Origin: Microbacterium sp. MYb72
GTDB lineage: Bacteria > Actinomycetota > Actinomycetes > Actinomycetales > Microbacteriaceae
NCBI RefSeq assembly: GCF_002979415.1
Contig: NZ_PCOT01000012.1
Coordinates: forward strand, 36,114-100,113
Reading direction: 5' to 3'
DNA length: 64,000 bases
Position numbers and translations under genes: made by a program. Shown piece by piece: positions 43,452 to 52,029 of this stretch (its first letter is position 1; every line of letters begins with the position of its first letter). The notes under the pieces are model-generated. The model was not told the origin of the DNA. It saw only the letters and a program-made list of their open reading frames with translations, and made no database searches.

Positions 43452-43742
43452 ATGAACGAACCTCAGGTCTGGACGCTGATCGGCGTCTTCGCCGCCGGAC
43501 TGTTCGGGATGCTGACGATCATGTCCACGATGTTCGTCCGCATCATCCGCACCGAGATCGGCGGACTCCGCAGCGAGATCCGCGGTGACATGAACGAACT
43601 CCGCGCCGAGATCCGCGGTGACATGAACGAACTCCGCGCCGAGGTGAAGGGCGACATCGCCTCCCTGCGCGGCGATATCCGCACCCTCGACCGTGATGTC
43701 AACTCGCTCATGAAGAACACCTTCGGCATCGACCGCGACTGA
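43452..43742 (+). CDS. small membrane-anchored coiled-coil repeat protein, copy 2 (96 aa)
   Basis: One membrane helix (about residues 7-30) followed by four eleven-residue repeats of the LRAEIRGDMNE type (residues about 38-82), predicted to form a hendecad coiled coil. The architecture matches the proteins at 21130 and 52030, though the repeat and the end (LMKNTFGIDRD) differ. I start at the ATG at 43452, nine bases after GGGAGG; a GTG at 43443 would overlap that site. Unknown function. Confidence 0.72.
   Translation: MNEPQVWTLIGVFAAGLFGMLTIMSTMFVRIIRTEIGGLRSEIRGDMNELRAEIRGDMNELRAEVKGDIASLRGDIRTLDRDVNSLMKNTFGIDRD
43575..43673 (+). repeat. 33-bp in-frame tandem repeat, three copies
   Basis: Units start at 43575, 43608 and 43641. 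The first two are identical over their length (gagatccgcggtgacatgaa and onward), the third has diverged. Each codes for one eleven-residue coiled-coil repeat. Confidence 0.8.
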
Positions 43743-43757
43743 TTCCGGTGAGGTGAC

Positions 43758-44408
43758 TCAGCCCGCGTACCTCCGGCACCACTCGTACATGATCACGGCG
43801 GCCGCGGCGCTCGCGTTGATCGATCTCGTCGAGCCGTACTGGGTGATCTCGATGTGCGAGGATGCCGCGGCGAGCGCCTCGGCGGAGAGCCCCGGCCCCT
43901 CCTGCCCGAAGAGCAGCACGCACCGCTCGGGAAGTTCGGCGTGGTCGACGGGCACGGCGCCGTCGACGTTGTCGACGGCGATGATCGGGAGGCCCTCGGC
44001 CTCGGTCCAGGCGGTGAAGGCCTGCACATCCTCGTGATGCACGACGTGCTGGTACCGGTCGGTGACCATGGCTCCGCGCCGGTTCCAGCGGCGGCGTCCG
44101 ATGATGTGCACGGTGTCTGCGAGGAAGGCGTTGGCGCTGCGCACGATCGAGCCGATGTTCATGTCGTGCTGCCAGTTCTCGATCGCGACGTGGAACGGAT
44201 GCCGGTGCGTGTCGAGGTCGGCGACGATCGCCTCCATGCGCCAGTAGCGGTAGCGGTCGACGACGTTGCGGGTGTCGCCGACGGCCAGCAGCTCGGGGTC
44301 GTACTGCTCCCCCGCCGGCCACGCCGATTCACCATCCGGCCAGGGCCCGACGCCGTATCCCGGCTGCGTCGCCGATCCTGTCGGCGTCTCGGCACTCTGC
44401 TCGTCCAT
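43758..44408 (-). CDS. SpoU/TrmH-family RNA 2'-O-methyltransferase (216 aa)
   Basis: SPOUT-fold enzyme using S-adenosylmethionine. Motif 1 is seen in HDMNIGSIVRSANAFLAD (Asn and Arg), motif 2 in VLLFGQEGPGLS and motif 3 in ITQYGSTRSINASAAAAVIMYEW, which form the knot. The 45-residue N-terminal extension is disordered. Whether the target is tRNA or rRNA cannot be told. Leaderless start: TAACCT six bases upstream of the ATG. Confidence 0.9.
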   Translation of the reverse strand: MDEQSAETPTGSATQPGYGVGPWPDGESAWPAGEQYDPELLAVGDTRNVVDRYRYWRMEAIVADLDTHRHPFHVAIENWQHDMNIGSIVRSANAFLADTVHIIGRRRWNRRGAMVTDRYQHVVHHEDVQAFTAWTEAEGLPIIAVDNVDGAVPVDHAELPERCVLLFGQEGPGLSAEALAAASSHIEITQYGSTRSINASAAAAVIMYEWCRRYAG

Positions 44409-44414
44409 CCCGCC

Positions 44415-44420
44415 AGGTTA
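44415..44420 (-). promoter_or_regulatory. candidate -10 of the methyltransferase gene (TAACCT)
   Basis: TAACCT on the minus strand ends six bases before the ATG at 44408. Confidence 0.45.
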
Positions 44421-44460
44421 TCCGGCACTGAGGCCGTCGACGTCCCGCGGCGACCGACTA

Positions 44461-44489
44461 TTTAGGTAGACCGAAAAATCCGCTACGAT
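44461..44489 (+). promoter_or_regulatory. mntH promoter with MntR-type operator
   Basis: TTTAGGT and ACCGAAA (44461-44476) form a DtxR/MntR-like palindrome with one mismatch around two bases. Its left part occupies the -35 position of a TACGAT -10 (44484-44489), 17 bases away, and the -10 ends six bases before the mntH ATG. Manganese-loaded MntR bound here would block the promoter. The mntR gene lies 1.6 kb downstream. Confidence 0.65.
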
Positions 44490-44495
44490 TTCGGC

Positions 44496-45782
44496 ATGCC
44501 TAAAAATTCCGCGATCGACGACGCCCCCGCCGTACGGACCACCGCTCCGCGCAGCCTCTGGCTCCTCGGGCCGGCGCTCGTCGCCGGAGTCGCGTACCTC
44601 GACCCCGGCAACGTCGCGAGCAACATGACCGCCGGCGCCCAGTACGGGTACCTGCTGGTCTGGGTCGTGATCGCAGGCAACGTGATGGCGTGGCTCATCC
44701 AGTACTTATCCGCCAAGCTCGGCGTCGTCACGGGGCAGAGCCTCCCCGAGATGCTGGGGGCCCGCCTGCGTCGACCGTGGGCGCGGCGCGCGTACTGGCT
44801 GCAGGCCGAGCTCGTGGCGATGGCGACCGATCTCGCCGAGATCATCGGCGGGGCGGTGGCGCTGAACCTCCTGTTCAACGTGCCGCTGCTGCTCGGCGGC
44901 CTCATCACCGGCGCGGTCTCGATGGTCCTGCTCGCGGTGCAGAGCCGTCGAGGGCCCCGCCACTTCGAGTTCGTGATCATCGGCCTCATGGCGATCATCA
45001 CCATCGGCTTCGTCGCCGGCGTATTCGTCGCGCCCCCGGACCCGGCGGGGGTCGTGGGCGGACTGGTCCCCCGGTTCGAGGGCACGGGTTCGGTGCTCCT
45101 CGCGGCATCCATCCTCGGCGCGACGATCATGCCGCACGCGATCTACGCGCACTCCTCCCTCGCCCGCGACCGATTCGGCTCCGCGGCGTCGCACGCCGAG
45201 ACCGAGGCGGTCCGGACCGAGACCTCCCGCATCCGCCGGCTGCTCACCGCCACCCGCTGGGACGTGTCGATCGCGATGGTGATCGCCGGCTCCGTGAACC
45301 TCGGCATCCTCCTCCTCGCCGCGGCCAACCTCGCGGGCGTCGCGGGAACCGACTCCCTCGAGGGAGCGCACGCCGCCCTCGCCGCGAGCCTCGGCCCCGT
45401 CGTCGCGACGTTCTTCGCCGTCGGGCTCCTCGCCTCCGGTCTCGCCTCCACCTCGGTCGGCGCCTATGCGGGCGCGGAGATCATGCACGGCCTGCTGCAC
45501 GTGCGCGTGCCGCTGCTCGCCCGACGGCTCGTCACGCTCATCCCCGCGCTCGCCATCCTGTGGGCGGGGGTCGACCCGACGCTCGCGCTGGTGCTGAGCC
45601 AGGTGGTGCTGTCGTTCGGCATCCCGTTCGCGCTCATCCCCCTGGTGGCGCTCACCGCGCAGCGGCGCACCCTCGGCCCGTGGGCCAACCGCGTGTGGAC
45701 GACGGTCGCGGGGGTCACGGCATCCGTGCTCCTGATCGCGCTGAACGGCGCCCTGCTCTGGCTGGTGCTCACGGGGGCGTGA
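44496..45782 (+). CDS. mntH: Nramp-family Mn(II)/Fe(II) transporter
   Basis: Proton-coupled divalent metal importer. The metal-binding DPGN in helix 1 is at residues 36-39 (VAYLDPGNVASNM) and the helix 6 motif MPH follows in GATIMPHAIYAHSSL. 428 residues with eleven predicted helices, normal. The promoter carries a DtxR-type box and mntR is encoded two genes downstream, so manganese is the probable main substrate. No ribosome site; leaderless start. Confidence 0.94.
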   Translation: MPKNSAIDDAPAVRTTAPRSLWLLGPALVAGVAYLDPGNVASNMTAGAQYGYLLVWVVIAGNVMAWLIQYLSAKLGVVTGQSLPEMLGARLRRPWARRAYWLQAELVAMATDLAEIIGGAVALNLLFNVPLLLGGLITGAVSMVLLAVQSRRGPRHFEFVIIGLMAIITIGFVAGVFVAPPDPAGVVGGLVPRFEGTGSVLLAASILGATIMPHAIYAHSSLARDRFGSAASHAETEAVRTETSRIRRLLTATRWDVSIAMVIAGSVNLGILLLAAANLAGVAGTDSLEGAHAALAASLGPVVATFFAVGLLASGLASTSVGAYAGAEIMHGLLHVRVPLLARRLVTLIPALAILWAGVDPTLALVLSQVVLSFGIPFALIPLVALTAQRRTLGPWANRVWTTVAGVTASVLLIALNGALLWLVLTGA

Positions 45783-45803
45783 GTCCGGCTCGCGCTCGGC
45801 GGT

Positions 45804-45809
45804 TAGGCT
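45804..45809 (+). promoter_or_regulatory. candidate -10 (TAGGCT)
   Basis: TAGGCT ends seven bases before the ATG at 45817, so this small gene probably has its own promoter in addition to read-through from mntH. Confidence 0.45.
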
Positions 45810-45816
45810 CGAAGCC

Positions 45817-46107
45817 ATGACTGCCGAAGCCAAGGTCCGCCTGCTCACCTGGATCGGCATCGCGACCGGCCTGGCCGGAGGACTCCTCATCGCCTTCCCG
45901 AAGACGCTCCCGGTCGGCGGCCCGTGGGTGCAGCTCGGACTCGGCATCGCGACCCTCGTGCTGGCGTTCCGCGCGCGCAAGATCGGCATCGCCGACATCG
46001 AGGGCTTCGACGGCCGCCTGTCGCTCGCGGCCGCACTGCTCGGATTCCTCGTGGTGTTCTTCGCCGGACAGGTCGCGTTCGGCATCCTCGTCGACGTCGC
46101 GAACTGA
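45817..46107 (+). CDS. small three-helix membrane protein (96 aa)
   Basis: Unknown function. Three hydrophobic segments (about residues 10-27, 36-50 and 68-92) separated by short polar turns; the loop FRARKIGIADIEGFDGRLS faces inside by the positive-inside rule. It lies between mntH and mntR, 34 and 23 bases from them, and might belong to the manganese module, but each gene seems to have its own -10 box. Confidence 0.7.
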   Translation: MTAEAKVRLLTWIGIATGLAGGLLIAFPKTLPVGGPWVQLGLGIATLVLAFRARKIGIADIEGFDGRLSLAAALLGFLVVFFAGQVAFGILVDVAN

Positions 46108-46118
46108 CCGCCGACGCG

Positions 46119-46124
46119 TAGGCT
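46119..46124 (+). promoter_or_regulatory. candidate -10 of mntR (TAGGCT)
   Basis: TAGGCT ends six bases before the mntR GTG at 46131. Confidence 0.5.
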
Positions 46125-46130
46125 GAGACC

Positions 46131-46760
46131 GTGGCATCCCCGGCAGCTGACGACTATCTCAAGACCGTCTACGCGCACACCGAATGGCAGGATGCTCCCA
46201 TCACGCCGTCGGTGCTGGCCGCGAAGCTCGGGATCGCCCCCTCGTCCGTCACCGAGATGGTCAAGAAGCTCGCGGCGGCGGGCCTCGTCTCGCACGTGCC
46301 CTACGGAGCGGTGCGGCTGACCGATGCCGGTACCGCACGCGCCCTGTCGATCATCCGCAGGCACCGGCTGATCGAGACCTGGCTGGTGCGGGAGTTCGGC
46401 TACGGCTGGGACGAGGTCCACGACGAGGCCGAGGTGCTCGAGCATACGATCAGCGACCGGCTGCTCGAGGGCATCGATGCGCGGCTCGGACGCCCGCGGT
46501 TCGATCCGCACGGCGACGCGATCCCGGATGCCGACGGCGCGGTCATCCGCGAGCCGTTCGTCCTGCTCGCGGATGCCGTCGAGGGCCACGTCGGTCGCGT
46601 CCTCCGGGTCAGCGACCAGGACCCGGAGATCCTGCGCGCGGTCGAGGCCGCCGGCGTCGCGGTGGGGGTCGAGGTGTCGGTGACCGCCGGCGGCTTCTCC
46701 GTCGATGGCACGGAGGCCGAGATCGCCCACGCGGCCGATGTGATCTGGCTCACGTCCTGA
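46131..46760 (+). CDS. mntR: DtxR/MntR-family metal-dependent repressor (209 aa)
   Basis: N-terminal winged helix (residues about 1-65: DDYLKTVYAHTEWQDAPITPSVLAAKLGIAPSSVTEMVKKL), then the dimer and metal-binding domain with HRLIETWLV (His and Glu ligands) and EVLEHTISDRLLEGID, then RPRFDPHGDAIP and an SH3-like C-terminal domain. This build matches Mn-sensing members of the DtxR family in actinobacteria. Its position near mntH and the operator there make MntR the best name. Confidence 0.88.
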   Translation: MASPAADDYLKTVYAHTEWQDAPITPSVLAAKLGIAPSSVTEMVKKLAAAGLVSHVPYGAVRLTDAGTARALSIIRRHRLIETWLVREFGYGWDEVHDEAEVLEHTISDRLLEGIDARLGRPRFDPHGDAIPDADGAVIREPFVLLADAVEGHVGRVLRVSDQDPEILRAVEAAGVAVGVEVSVTAGGFSVDGTEAEIAHAADVIWLTS

Positions 46761-46804
46761 GACCACGCCCGAGAACCCCGCGTACCGTCAGGTCAGGGGG
46801 TGTC

Positions 46805-46842
46805 AATTGTTTCCACTTTTGTGCAAGACTCTGAAAACAATT
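46805..46842. promoter_or_regulatory. AT-rich inverted repeat before the surface glycosidase-like gene
   Basis: AATTGTTT (46805-46812) and AAACAATT (46835-46842) are perfect reverse complements 22 bases apart, in DNA far richer in A and T than its surroundings, 26 bases before the ATG at 46868. Promoter and operator are probably superposed here. Confidence 0.5.
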
Positions 46843-46867
46843 ATCACCCTGCTCGAAAGAGGACTCG

Positions 46868-48937
46868 ATGAAGAGACGCCCCCTCGTCGCCGCGACAGCC
46901 GCGCTGCTGATGGTCGGAGCGCCCGCTGCCATGGCGGCGGCAGCCCCCGACACGGAACTCCTTTACTCCTACGTCAAGAACGCCGACGGCACATACGGCT
47001 ACGGCGACAAGCCGGTGTACACGTATCCGGGCTCCGGCGCCCAGGTCGCGGTTCCCGCCGCCCTCGCCCCGGAGAACCGTCGCTTCTCCAGCGCGTGGGT
47101 CGCGACGATCGGCAACCTGAACTTCGGCAAGCCGACGAGCGCAGCCGACTTCGACGCGAAGTACGACGCGGTGCTCGACGACTTCGAGGCGTGGAACATG
47201 AACGCCGTGATCTTCCAGGTGCGCCCGCTCCTCGATGCGTACTACCCCTCGGAGATCAACCCCTGGTCCGAGTTCGTCTCGGGCGCTCAGGGCACGGATC
47301 CCGGCTACGACCCGCTGGCCCGGATGGTCGAGGCGACCCACGCCCGCGGCATGGAGTACCACGCCTGGCTCAACCCCTACCGCGTGACGAACACCAAGAT
47401 GACGGCGGCGAGCATCCTGTCGGCGCTGAAGCTGACGGCGGATCAGGTCAAGGCGCTCACGACGACCGAGTACATCGCCGCCCTCAACGCGGCCGGAGTC
47501 CTGGCCGATGACAACTTCGCCGTGCAGCACCCCGACCTCGTGCTGTCGTTCGACGAGAAACTCTTCCTGAATCCGGGGCGACCGGAGGTCCGGGACTACG
47601 TCACGGCATCCGTGGCGGAGATCGTCGCGAACTACGACGTCGACGCGATCCACTTCGACGACTACTTCTATCCGTATCGGATCAGCGTCAACGGAGCGAA
47701 CGTGTTCTTCGGCGACGCCGGGGAGGACAGGGCGACGTTCGAGCAGTACGGCCTGGCCGCCGGCTACCCGGACACCGTCGCCGGCGTCGAGCAGTGGCGA
47801 CGCGACAACGTCACGGCGCTGATCACCGAGGTCGGGGATGCGATCGACGACCACAACGACCAGGACGGCACCGCCGTGCAGTTCGGTGTCAGCCCGTTCG
47901 GGATCTGGGAGCACAGCGCCCTCGACCCCGCGGGGTCTCACACCCCGACCGGCTCGTCCCAGAGCTACAGCAAGTCGATCTTCGCGGACACCCGCGGCTG
48001 GGTGCAGGACGAGCTCGTCGACTACCTCACCCCGCAGATCTACTGGAGCTTCGACCAGGCAGCCGCCCCCTACGGAGAGCTCGCGCAGTGGTGGAGCAAC
48101 ACCACCGCCGACAGCCGCACGCAGATCTACACCGGCCACGCCCTCTACAAGCACGTGAGCAACGGGGGCTTCGACCCCGCATGGATGAACCCCGAAGAGG
48201 TCCCCAACCAGATCCGGTTCAACCAGACCCTCGACGGGATCGACGGCAGCGTGCTGTTCAGCTACAACGACATGAAGCCGAGCGCCGTCGCCGCGCTCCC
48301 GGCCGATCAGCAGCCGCGCAACCAGGCGAAGAACGATGCGATCGCCCTGCTGAAGTCCGAAGCCTTCGCCCGGCCGACGATCGTCCCCGCCAAGCCCTGG
48401 CTGTCGGACGGCGTCGTCGCCGCCCCGACCGACGTGACGCTGAAGGACGGGCGGATCACCTGGAAGGCCGGGGATGCCGCGGAGGCACGCCAGTACGCGA
48501 TCTACCGCGGCACCGGGACTCCCGCGCAGGTCGTCGCGACCGGCGGCACGCTCATCGACACGTTCTGGGCCGGAGGGTCCGCCGAGCTGGGCTACGACCT
48601 TCCGCCGACCGTCGCGGCCGCCGCCGGGGAGACCTGGGTCGTCACCGCGCTGGACGCCGCCGCGGTGGAGAGCCTTCCCGTCGCCGCCGCCGCCCCGGTG
48701 GATCCGATCGACCCCGTCGACCCCGTCGATCCGGTCGACCCGGTCGATCCCGCGGGTCCCGCAGGCCCGGCGACGGGCGCCGGCGGTTCGTCGCCCTCCC
48801 GTGGCGGCTCTCTGGCCACGACGGGCGGGACCGCGCCCACCGCTGCCCTGCTGATCGGCGGAGGACTCCTCGCCGCCGGCGCCGCTGCCGCAGCGGTCGC
48901 GGCCGCCGCCCGCCACCGCCGCAACAGGGCCGACTGA
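46868..48937 (+). CDS. cell-wall-anchored glycosyl-hydrolase-like protein (GHL10/DUF187) with LATTG sorting signal
   Basis: 689 residues. After a signal peptide (cleavage near AMAAAAP, residue 25) comes a DUF187/glycosyl-hydrolase-like family 10 TIM barrel (about 70-500): WVATIGNLNFGKP, NAVIFQVRPLLDAYYPSEINPWS, HAWLNPYRV, DAIHFDDYFYPY and WVQDELVDYLTPQIYW are family segments with the expected acidic active-site residues. A fibronectin-III-like part, a repeat of DPVDP and a LATTG motif (649-653) with membrane helix and basic RHRRNRAD end follow, the layout of a class E sortase substrate. Probably acts on wall or capsule glycans. AGAGGA ribosome site. Confidence 0.88.
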   Translation: MKRRPLVAATAALLMVGAPAAMAAAAPDTELLYSYVKNADGTYGYGDKPVYTYPGSGAQVAVPAALAPENRRFSSAWVATIGNLNFGKPTSAADFDAKYDAVLDDFEAWNMNAVIFQVRPLLDAYYPSEINPWSEFVSGAQGTDPGYDPLARMVEATHARGMEYHAWLNPYRVTNTKMTAASILSALKLTADQVKALTTTEYIAALNAAGVLADDNFAVQHPDLVLSFDEKLFLNPGRPEVRDYVTASVAEIVANYDVDAIHFDDYFYPYRISVNGANVFFGDAGEDRATFEQYGLAAGYPDTVAGVEQWRRDNVTALITEVGDAIDDHNDQDGTAVQFGVSPFGIWEHSALDPAGSHTPTGSSQSYSKSIFADTRGWVQDELVDYLTPQIYWSFDQAAAPYGELAQWWSNTTADSRTQIYTGHALYKHVSNGGFDPAWMNPEEVPNQIRFNQTLDGIDGSVLFSYNDMKPSAVAALPADQQPRNQAKNDAIALLKSEAFARPTIVPAKPWLSDGVVAAPTDVTLKDGRITWKAGDAAEARQYAIYRGTGTPAQVVATGGTLIDTFWAGGSAELGYDLPPTVAAAAGETWVVTALDAAAVESLPVAAAAPVDPIDPVDPVDPVDPVDPAGPAGPATGAGGSSPSRGGSLATTGGTAPTAALLIGGGLLAAGAAAAAVAAAARHRRNRAD

Positions 48938-48982
48938 GCCGGTGCGACGGCCGACCCCGGCCCGCCGTCGCACCTCCCCGAC

Positions 48983-49018
48983 GAAGGCCGTCCTCCGCTC
49001 CCCCGGAGGGCGGCCTTC
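48983..49018 (+). terminator. terminator hairpin after the surface protein gene
   Basis: A 15-bp stem with one G-T pair (48983-48997 with 49004-49018) and a six-base loop, 45 bases after the stop codon. Confidence 0.7.
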
Positions 49019-49090
49019 GGTCATCGGGCGCCGCGCACTCCCTCGACCCGATGCGGCAGACCTCGTCACCTGCGCGACACACGCGCCCAA

Positions 49091-49096
49091 TAGGCT
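49091..49096 (+). promoter_or_regulatory. candidate -10 (TAGGCT), leaderless start
   Basis: TAGGCT ends six bases before the ATG at 49103 and no ribosome site is seen. Confidence 0.55.
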
Positions 49097-49102
49097 GTGC
49101 AC

Positions 49103-49915
49103 ATGGCCCAACGCGACGACATCGAATGCTGGCTCACCGACATGGACGGCGTGCTCGTCCATGAGAACGACGCCATCCCGGGCGCGTCCGAACTGCTCGC
49201 CGGATGGGAGAGCTCCGGCATCCCCTACCTCGTGCTGACCAACAACTCGATCTTCACGGCCCGCGACCTCTCCGCGCGGCTGCGCACCAGCGGCCTGAAC
49301 GTGCCGGAGGACCGCATCTGGACGTCCGCCCTCGCGACCGCCGACTTCCTGAAGCAGCAGCTGCCCGGCGGGTCCGCCTTCGTGATCGGCGAAGCCGGCA
49401 TCCTCACCGCCCTGCACGACGCGGGGTTCATCATGACCGAGACCAACCCCGACTTCGTCGTCGTCGGCGAGACGCGCAACTACTCCTTCGAGGCGATCAC
49501 CAAGGCGATCCGACTCATCAACGACGGTGCGCGCTTCATCGTCACGAATCCGGATGCCACGGGCCCCAGCGCCGACGGACCGCTGCCGGCGACCGGGGCG
49601 ATCGCCGCGCTCATCACCAAGGCGACCGGCAAGGAGCCCTACGTCGTCGGCAAGCCGAACCCCATGATGTTCCGCTCGGCGCTGAACAAGATCGGGGCGC
49701 ACTCCAAGCGCACCGGCATGATCGGCGACCGCATGGACACCGATGTCGTCGCCGGCATCGAGGCGGGGCTGCACACGGTGCTGGTGCTCACGGGTATCAG
49801 CGACCAGGTCGAGATCGAGAAGTACCCGTTCCGTCCGGATGAGATCGTGCAGTCGGTGGCCGACCTGCTCCCGCGCATCACCGAGACGATCACGACGGTC
49901 AAGACGAAGAAGTGA
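49103..49915 (+). CDS. HAD-IIA family sugar phosphatase, NagD-like (270 aa)
   Basis: The first HAD motif is WLTDMDGVLVHEN (both Asp near residues 13 and 15), motif II is VLTNNS, the Lys motif is KPNPMMF and motif IV is MIGDRMDTDV. A large cap domain between motifs II and III makes it the IIA class, with NagD as the nearest characterised relative (nucleotide or sugar phosphates). The next two genes follow at three bases and by overlap, forming a small operon. Confidence 0.9.
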   Translation: MAQRDDIECWLTDMDGVLVHENDAIPGASELLAGWESSGIPYLVLTNNSIFTARDLSARLRTSGLNVPEDRIWTSALATADFLKQQLPGGSAFVIGEAGILTALHDAGFIMTETNPDFVVVGETRNYSFEAITKAIRLINDGARFIVTNPDATGPSADGPLPATGAIAALITKATGKEPYVVGKPNPMMFRSALNKIGAHSKRTGMIGDRMDTDVVAGIEAGLHTVLVLTGISDQVEIEKYPFRPDEIVQSVADLLPRITETITTVKTKK

Positions 49916-49918
49916 GCG

Positions 49919-50488
49919 ATGGGCGTCCTCGACGAAGGTGAGCGCGTCACCGCAGCCGATGCCGTCGTCTGGCGCGCGTGGCTCCAGGAGAACCACGAGC
50001 GCGCGGCGGGCGTCTGGCTGCTGAGCGTGCGGGGCAACAACGACGTCGGCGTCGGCTATGAGGACGCGGTGCGCCAGGCGCTCTGCTTCGGCTGGATCGA
50101 CGGGCCCGTGCGGACCTTCGACGATCGGACCGTCGGCCAGTGGTTCTCTCCGCGACGGCCGTCGAGCGGCTGGGCGGCGACGAACAAGGCGCGCATCGCA
50201 GAGCTCGAGGCCGAGGGGCTCCTCGCCCCCGCCGGCATCCGCGTGCTGGAGGCGGCGAAGGCGAACGGCTCGTGGAGCGTGCTCGACGGCCCGGAGGCCG
50301 GGATCGAGCCGCCCGAGCTCACTCAGGCGCTGGACGCCGTGCCCGCCGCCAGGGAGAACTGGGACGCGTTCCCGAAGTCGGTGAAGAAGCTCGGGCTCAC
50401 GAACATCGCGATGGCCAAGCGGGACGAGACCCGTCGCGCCCGGATCGCGAAGATCGTGGCCGATGCCGCAGAAGGGAGGCGACCGTGA
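49919..50488 (+). CDS. YdeI/OmpD-associated family protein (189 aa)
   Basis: Typical segments of the YdeI-type family are present: WRAWLQENHERAAGVWL, YEDAVRQALCFGWIDGPVR, QWFSPRRPSSGWAATNKARI and a C-terminal DAVPAARENWDAFPKSVKK. Cytoplasmic, function not established; linked to stress in other bacteria. Three bases after the phosphatase stop and overlapping the next small gene. Confidence 0.87.
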   Translation: MGVLDEGERVTAADAVVWRAWLQENHERAAGVWLLSVRGNNDVGVGYEDAVRQALCFGWIDGPVRTFDDRTVGQWFSPRRPSSGWAATNKARIAELEAEGLLAPAGIRVLEAAKANGSWSVLDGPEAGIEPPELTQALDAVPAARENWDAFPKSVKKLGLTNIAMAKRDETRRARIAKIVADAAEGRRP

Positions 50489-50649
50489 ATCAGAGCGATC
50501 TGCTGTTCCTCGTGGTCACGCTGATCCTCGTGACCTCGCTCGTGGTGATCATCGTGCAGTTCGCGCGGTCGCGACGACGCGGAGGGTCGGACGACGGCCG
50601 CGCCGGCTGGTGGGAAGGCCCCTGGGACGACGACGACCGACGACGCTGA
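50485..50649 (+). CDS. small single-helix membrane protein (54 aa)
   Basis: A GTG start overlapping the previous stop (GTGA), with GGGAGG six bases upstream, opens a 54-residue frame: one membrane helix (about residues 5-26, LLFLVVTLILVTSLVVIIVQF), a basic turn ARSRRR and an acidic/Trp tail ending in DDDDRRR. Unknown function; coupling and ribosome site make it a credible gene. Confidence 0.65.
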   Translation: MNQSDLLFLVVTLILVTSLVVIIVQFARSRRRGGSDDGRAGWWEGPWDDDDRRR

Positions 50650-50664
50650 TCCGGAGCGGGCCGA

Positions 50665-51816
50665 TCAGCTCAGGGTCAGGCTCTCCACGCGGGCGACCGG
50701 CTCCGGCATCCGCAGCGGGCCTGCGCCCGGCGTGATCGTTCCGAGGATGCGCGGCTCCCGCGCCCCCGTGCCGCCGGGGATCACCGCGGCGACCCCGTGC
50801 ATGGTGCACCAGCCGATCAGTGCGAAGAGGATCGCCTCCTTGCTGTCAGCCGATGCCCCGAGCTCGTCCGCGAGGACGACCTCCACTCCGGGCAGCGCGT
50901 CGCGCAGGCCTCTCATGATCAGCGGGTTGTGGCACCCGCCGCCCGACACCGCGAGGTAGCCGATGCCCGCGGCCCTGACGTCGTGCGCCACGGTGCGGAC
51001 GGTCAGCTCCGTGAGGGTGCGCACGAGATCGGCGTCCGCGATGTCCCTGTCGCCGACGTGCGCACGCACGTAGTCGAGGTGGAAGTGCTCCTTGCCGGTG
51101 CTCTTCGGGGTGGGAAGCGCGTAGTACGGATCATCGAGGAGGGCGGCCAGGAGGGTCTCGTCGACGGTGCCGGCGAGGGCGATCTCGGCATCCGCATCGT
51201 AGCCGCGCTCGTTCAAGCCCTCGGCGACGACGACCGCATCGACCAGGGCGTTCGCGGGGCCGATGTCGTAGGCGACGAGACCCGAGGGCCCCGTGATGGT
51301 GATGTTCGCGATGCCGCCGAGGTTGACGGCGGCCGAGACGCCGGGGCGGCCGCGCAGGAGCAGCTCGTCGAGGAACGACACGAGGGGCGCGCCGTGCCCG
51401 CCCGCGGTGATGTCGCGGATCCGCACGTCGGAGACGACCGGCGCCCCGACGCGCTCTGCGATCCAGGCGGGCTGGCCGATCTGCAGGGTGCCGAGGGCGT
51501 GGCCGGCATCCACCCAGTGGAAGACCGTCTGGCCGTGCGTGCACACGGCGTCGACTCCGCCGACGGATGCCGCAGCGGATGCCGCGACCTCTGCGAACTC
51601 CTGCCCGATCAGGGTGTCGAGCTCGCACACCTCCGCCAGCGTGGTGGGCGCGGGTGGGAGCGCGGCGACGAGTCGGGCACGGAGGTCGGGGCTGTACGGA
51701 ACACTGTCCTCGTGCAGCACGGTGCCGTGCAGCGCGCCGTCTGCGTCGGCGAAGTCGACGACGGCGACGTCGATGCCGTCATGAGAGGTGCCAGAGAGCA
51801 GGCCGAGTACGCGCAT
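50665..51816 (-). CDS. anmK: anhydro-N-acetylmuramic acid kinase
   Basis: Recycles cell-wall anhydro-MurNAc to MurNAc-6-phosphate. The ASKHA-fold marks are [17 protein letters not shown] at the N-terminus, [20 protein letters not shown] and the C-terminal [12 protein letters not shown]. 383 residues, normal. A GGAAGGA ribosome site lies three to nine bases before the ATG. Divergent from the coiled-coil protein gene; the ROK kinase nearby may also act on amino sugars. Confidence 0.94.
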   Translation of the reverse strand: MRVLGLLSGTSHDGIDVAVVDFADADGALHGTVLHEDSVPYSPDLRARLVAALPPAPTTLAEVCELDTLIGQEFAEVAASAAASVGGVDAVCTHGQTVFHWVDAGHALGTLQIGQPAWIAERVGAPVVSDVRIRDITAGGHGAPLVSFLDELLLRGRPGVSAAVNLGGIANITITGPSGLVAYDIGPANALVDAVVVAEGLNERGYDADAEIALAGTVDETLLAALLDDPYYALPTPKSTGKEHFHLDYVRAHVGDRDIADADLVRTLTELTVRTVAHDVRAAGIGYLAVSGGGCHNPLIMRGLRDALPGVEVVLADELGASADSKEAILFALIGWCTMHGVAAVIPGGTGAREPRILGTITPGAGPLRMPEPVARVESLTLS

Positions 51817-52029
51817 GCGCTTCCTTCCGGGGTCTTCTACGAGGGTACGACGAATTTGTAAGGAGAGCGTACGGAATCGTCCGCCGCCGGCCGAGGAGAC
51901 CTGTCGTCCTCAGCGATCGATCTGACGGATCTCTCCCCAGATCGTGGACGAAGGCGCGAGACGGAGGGATGCTGGAGTCGCGGATCCGTAGATTCGTCCT
52001 CGTCCACCCATCTCGAAACGGAGGCGAAG

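Noticed and set aside
48702..48760. variable-number repeat coding DPVDP as a separate repeat element
   Set aside because: Only a few imperfect units within the Pro-rich wall linker of the surface protein; typical for such linkers and described with the gene.
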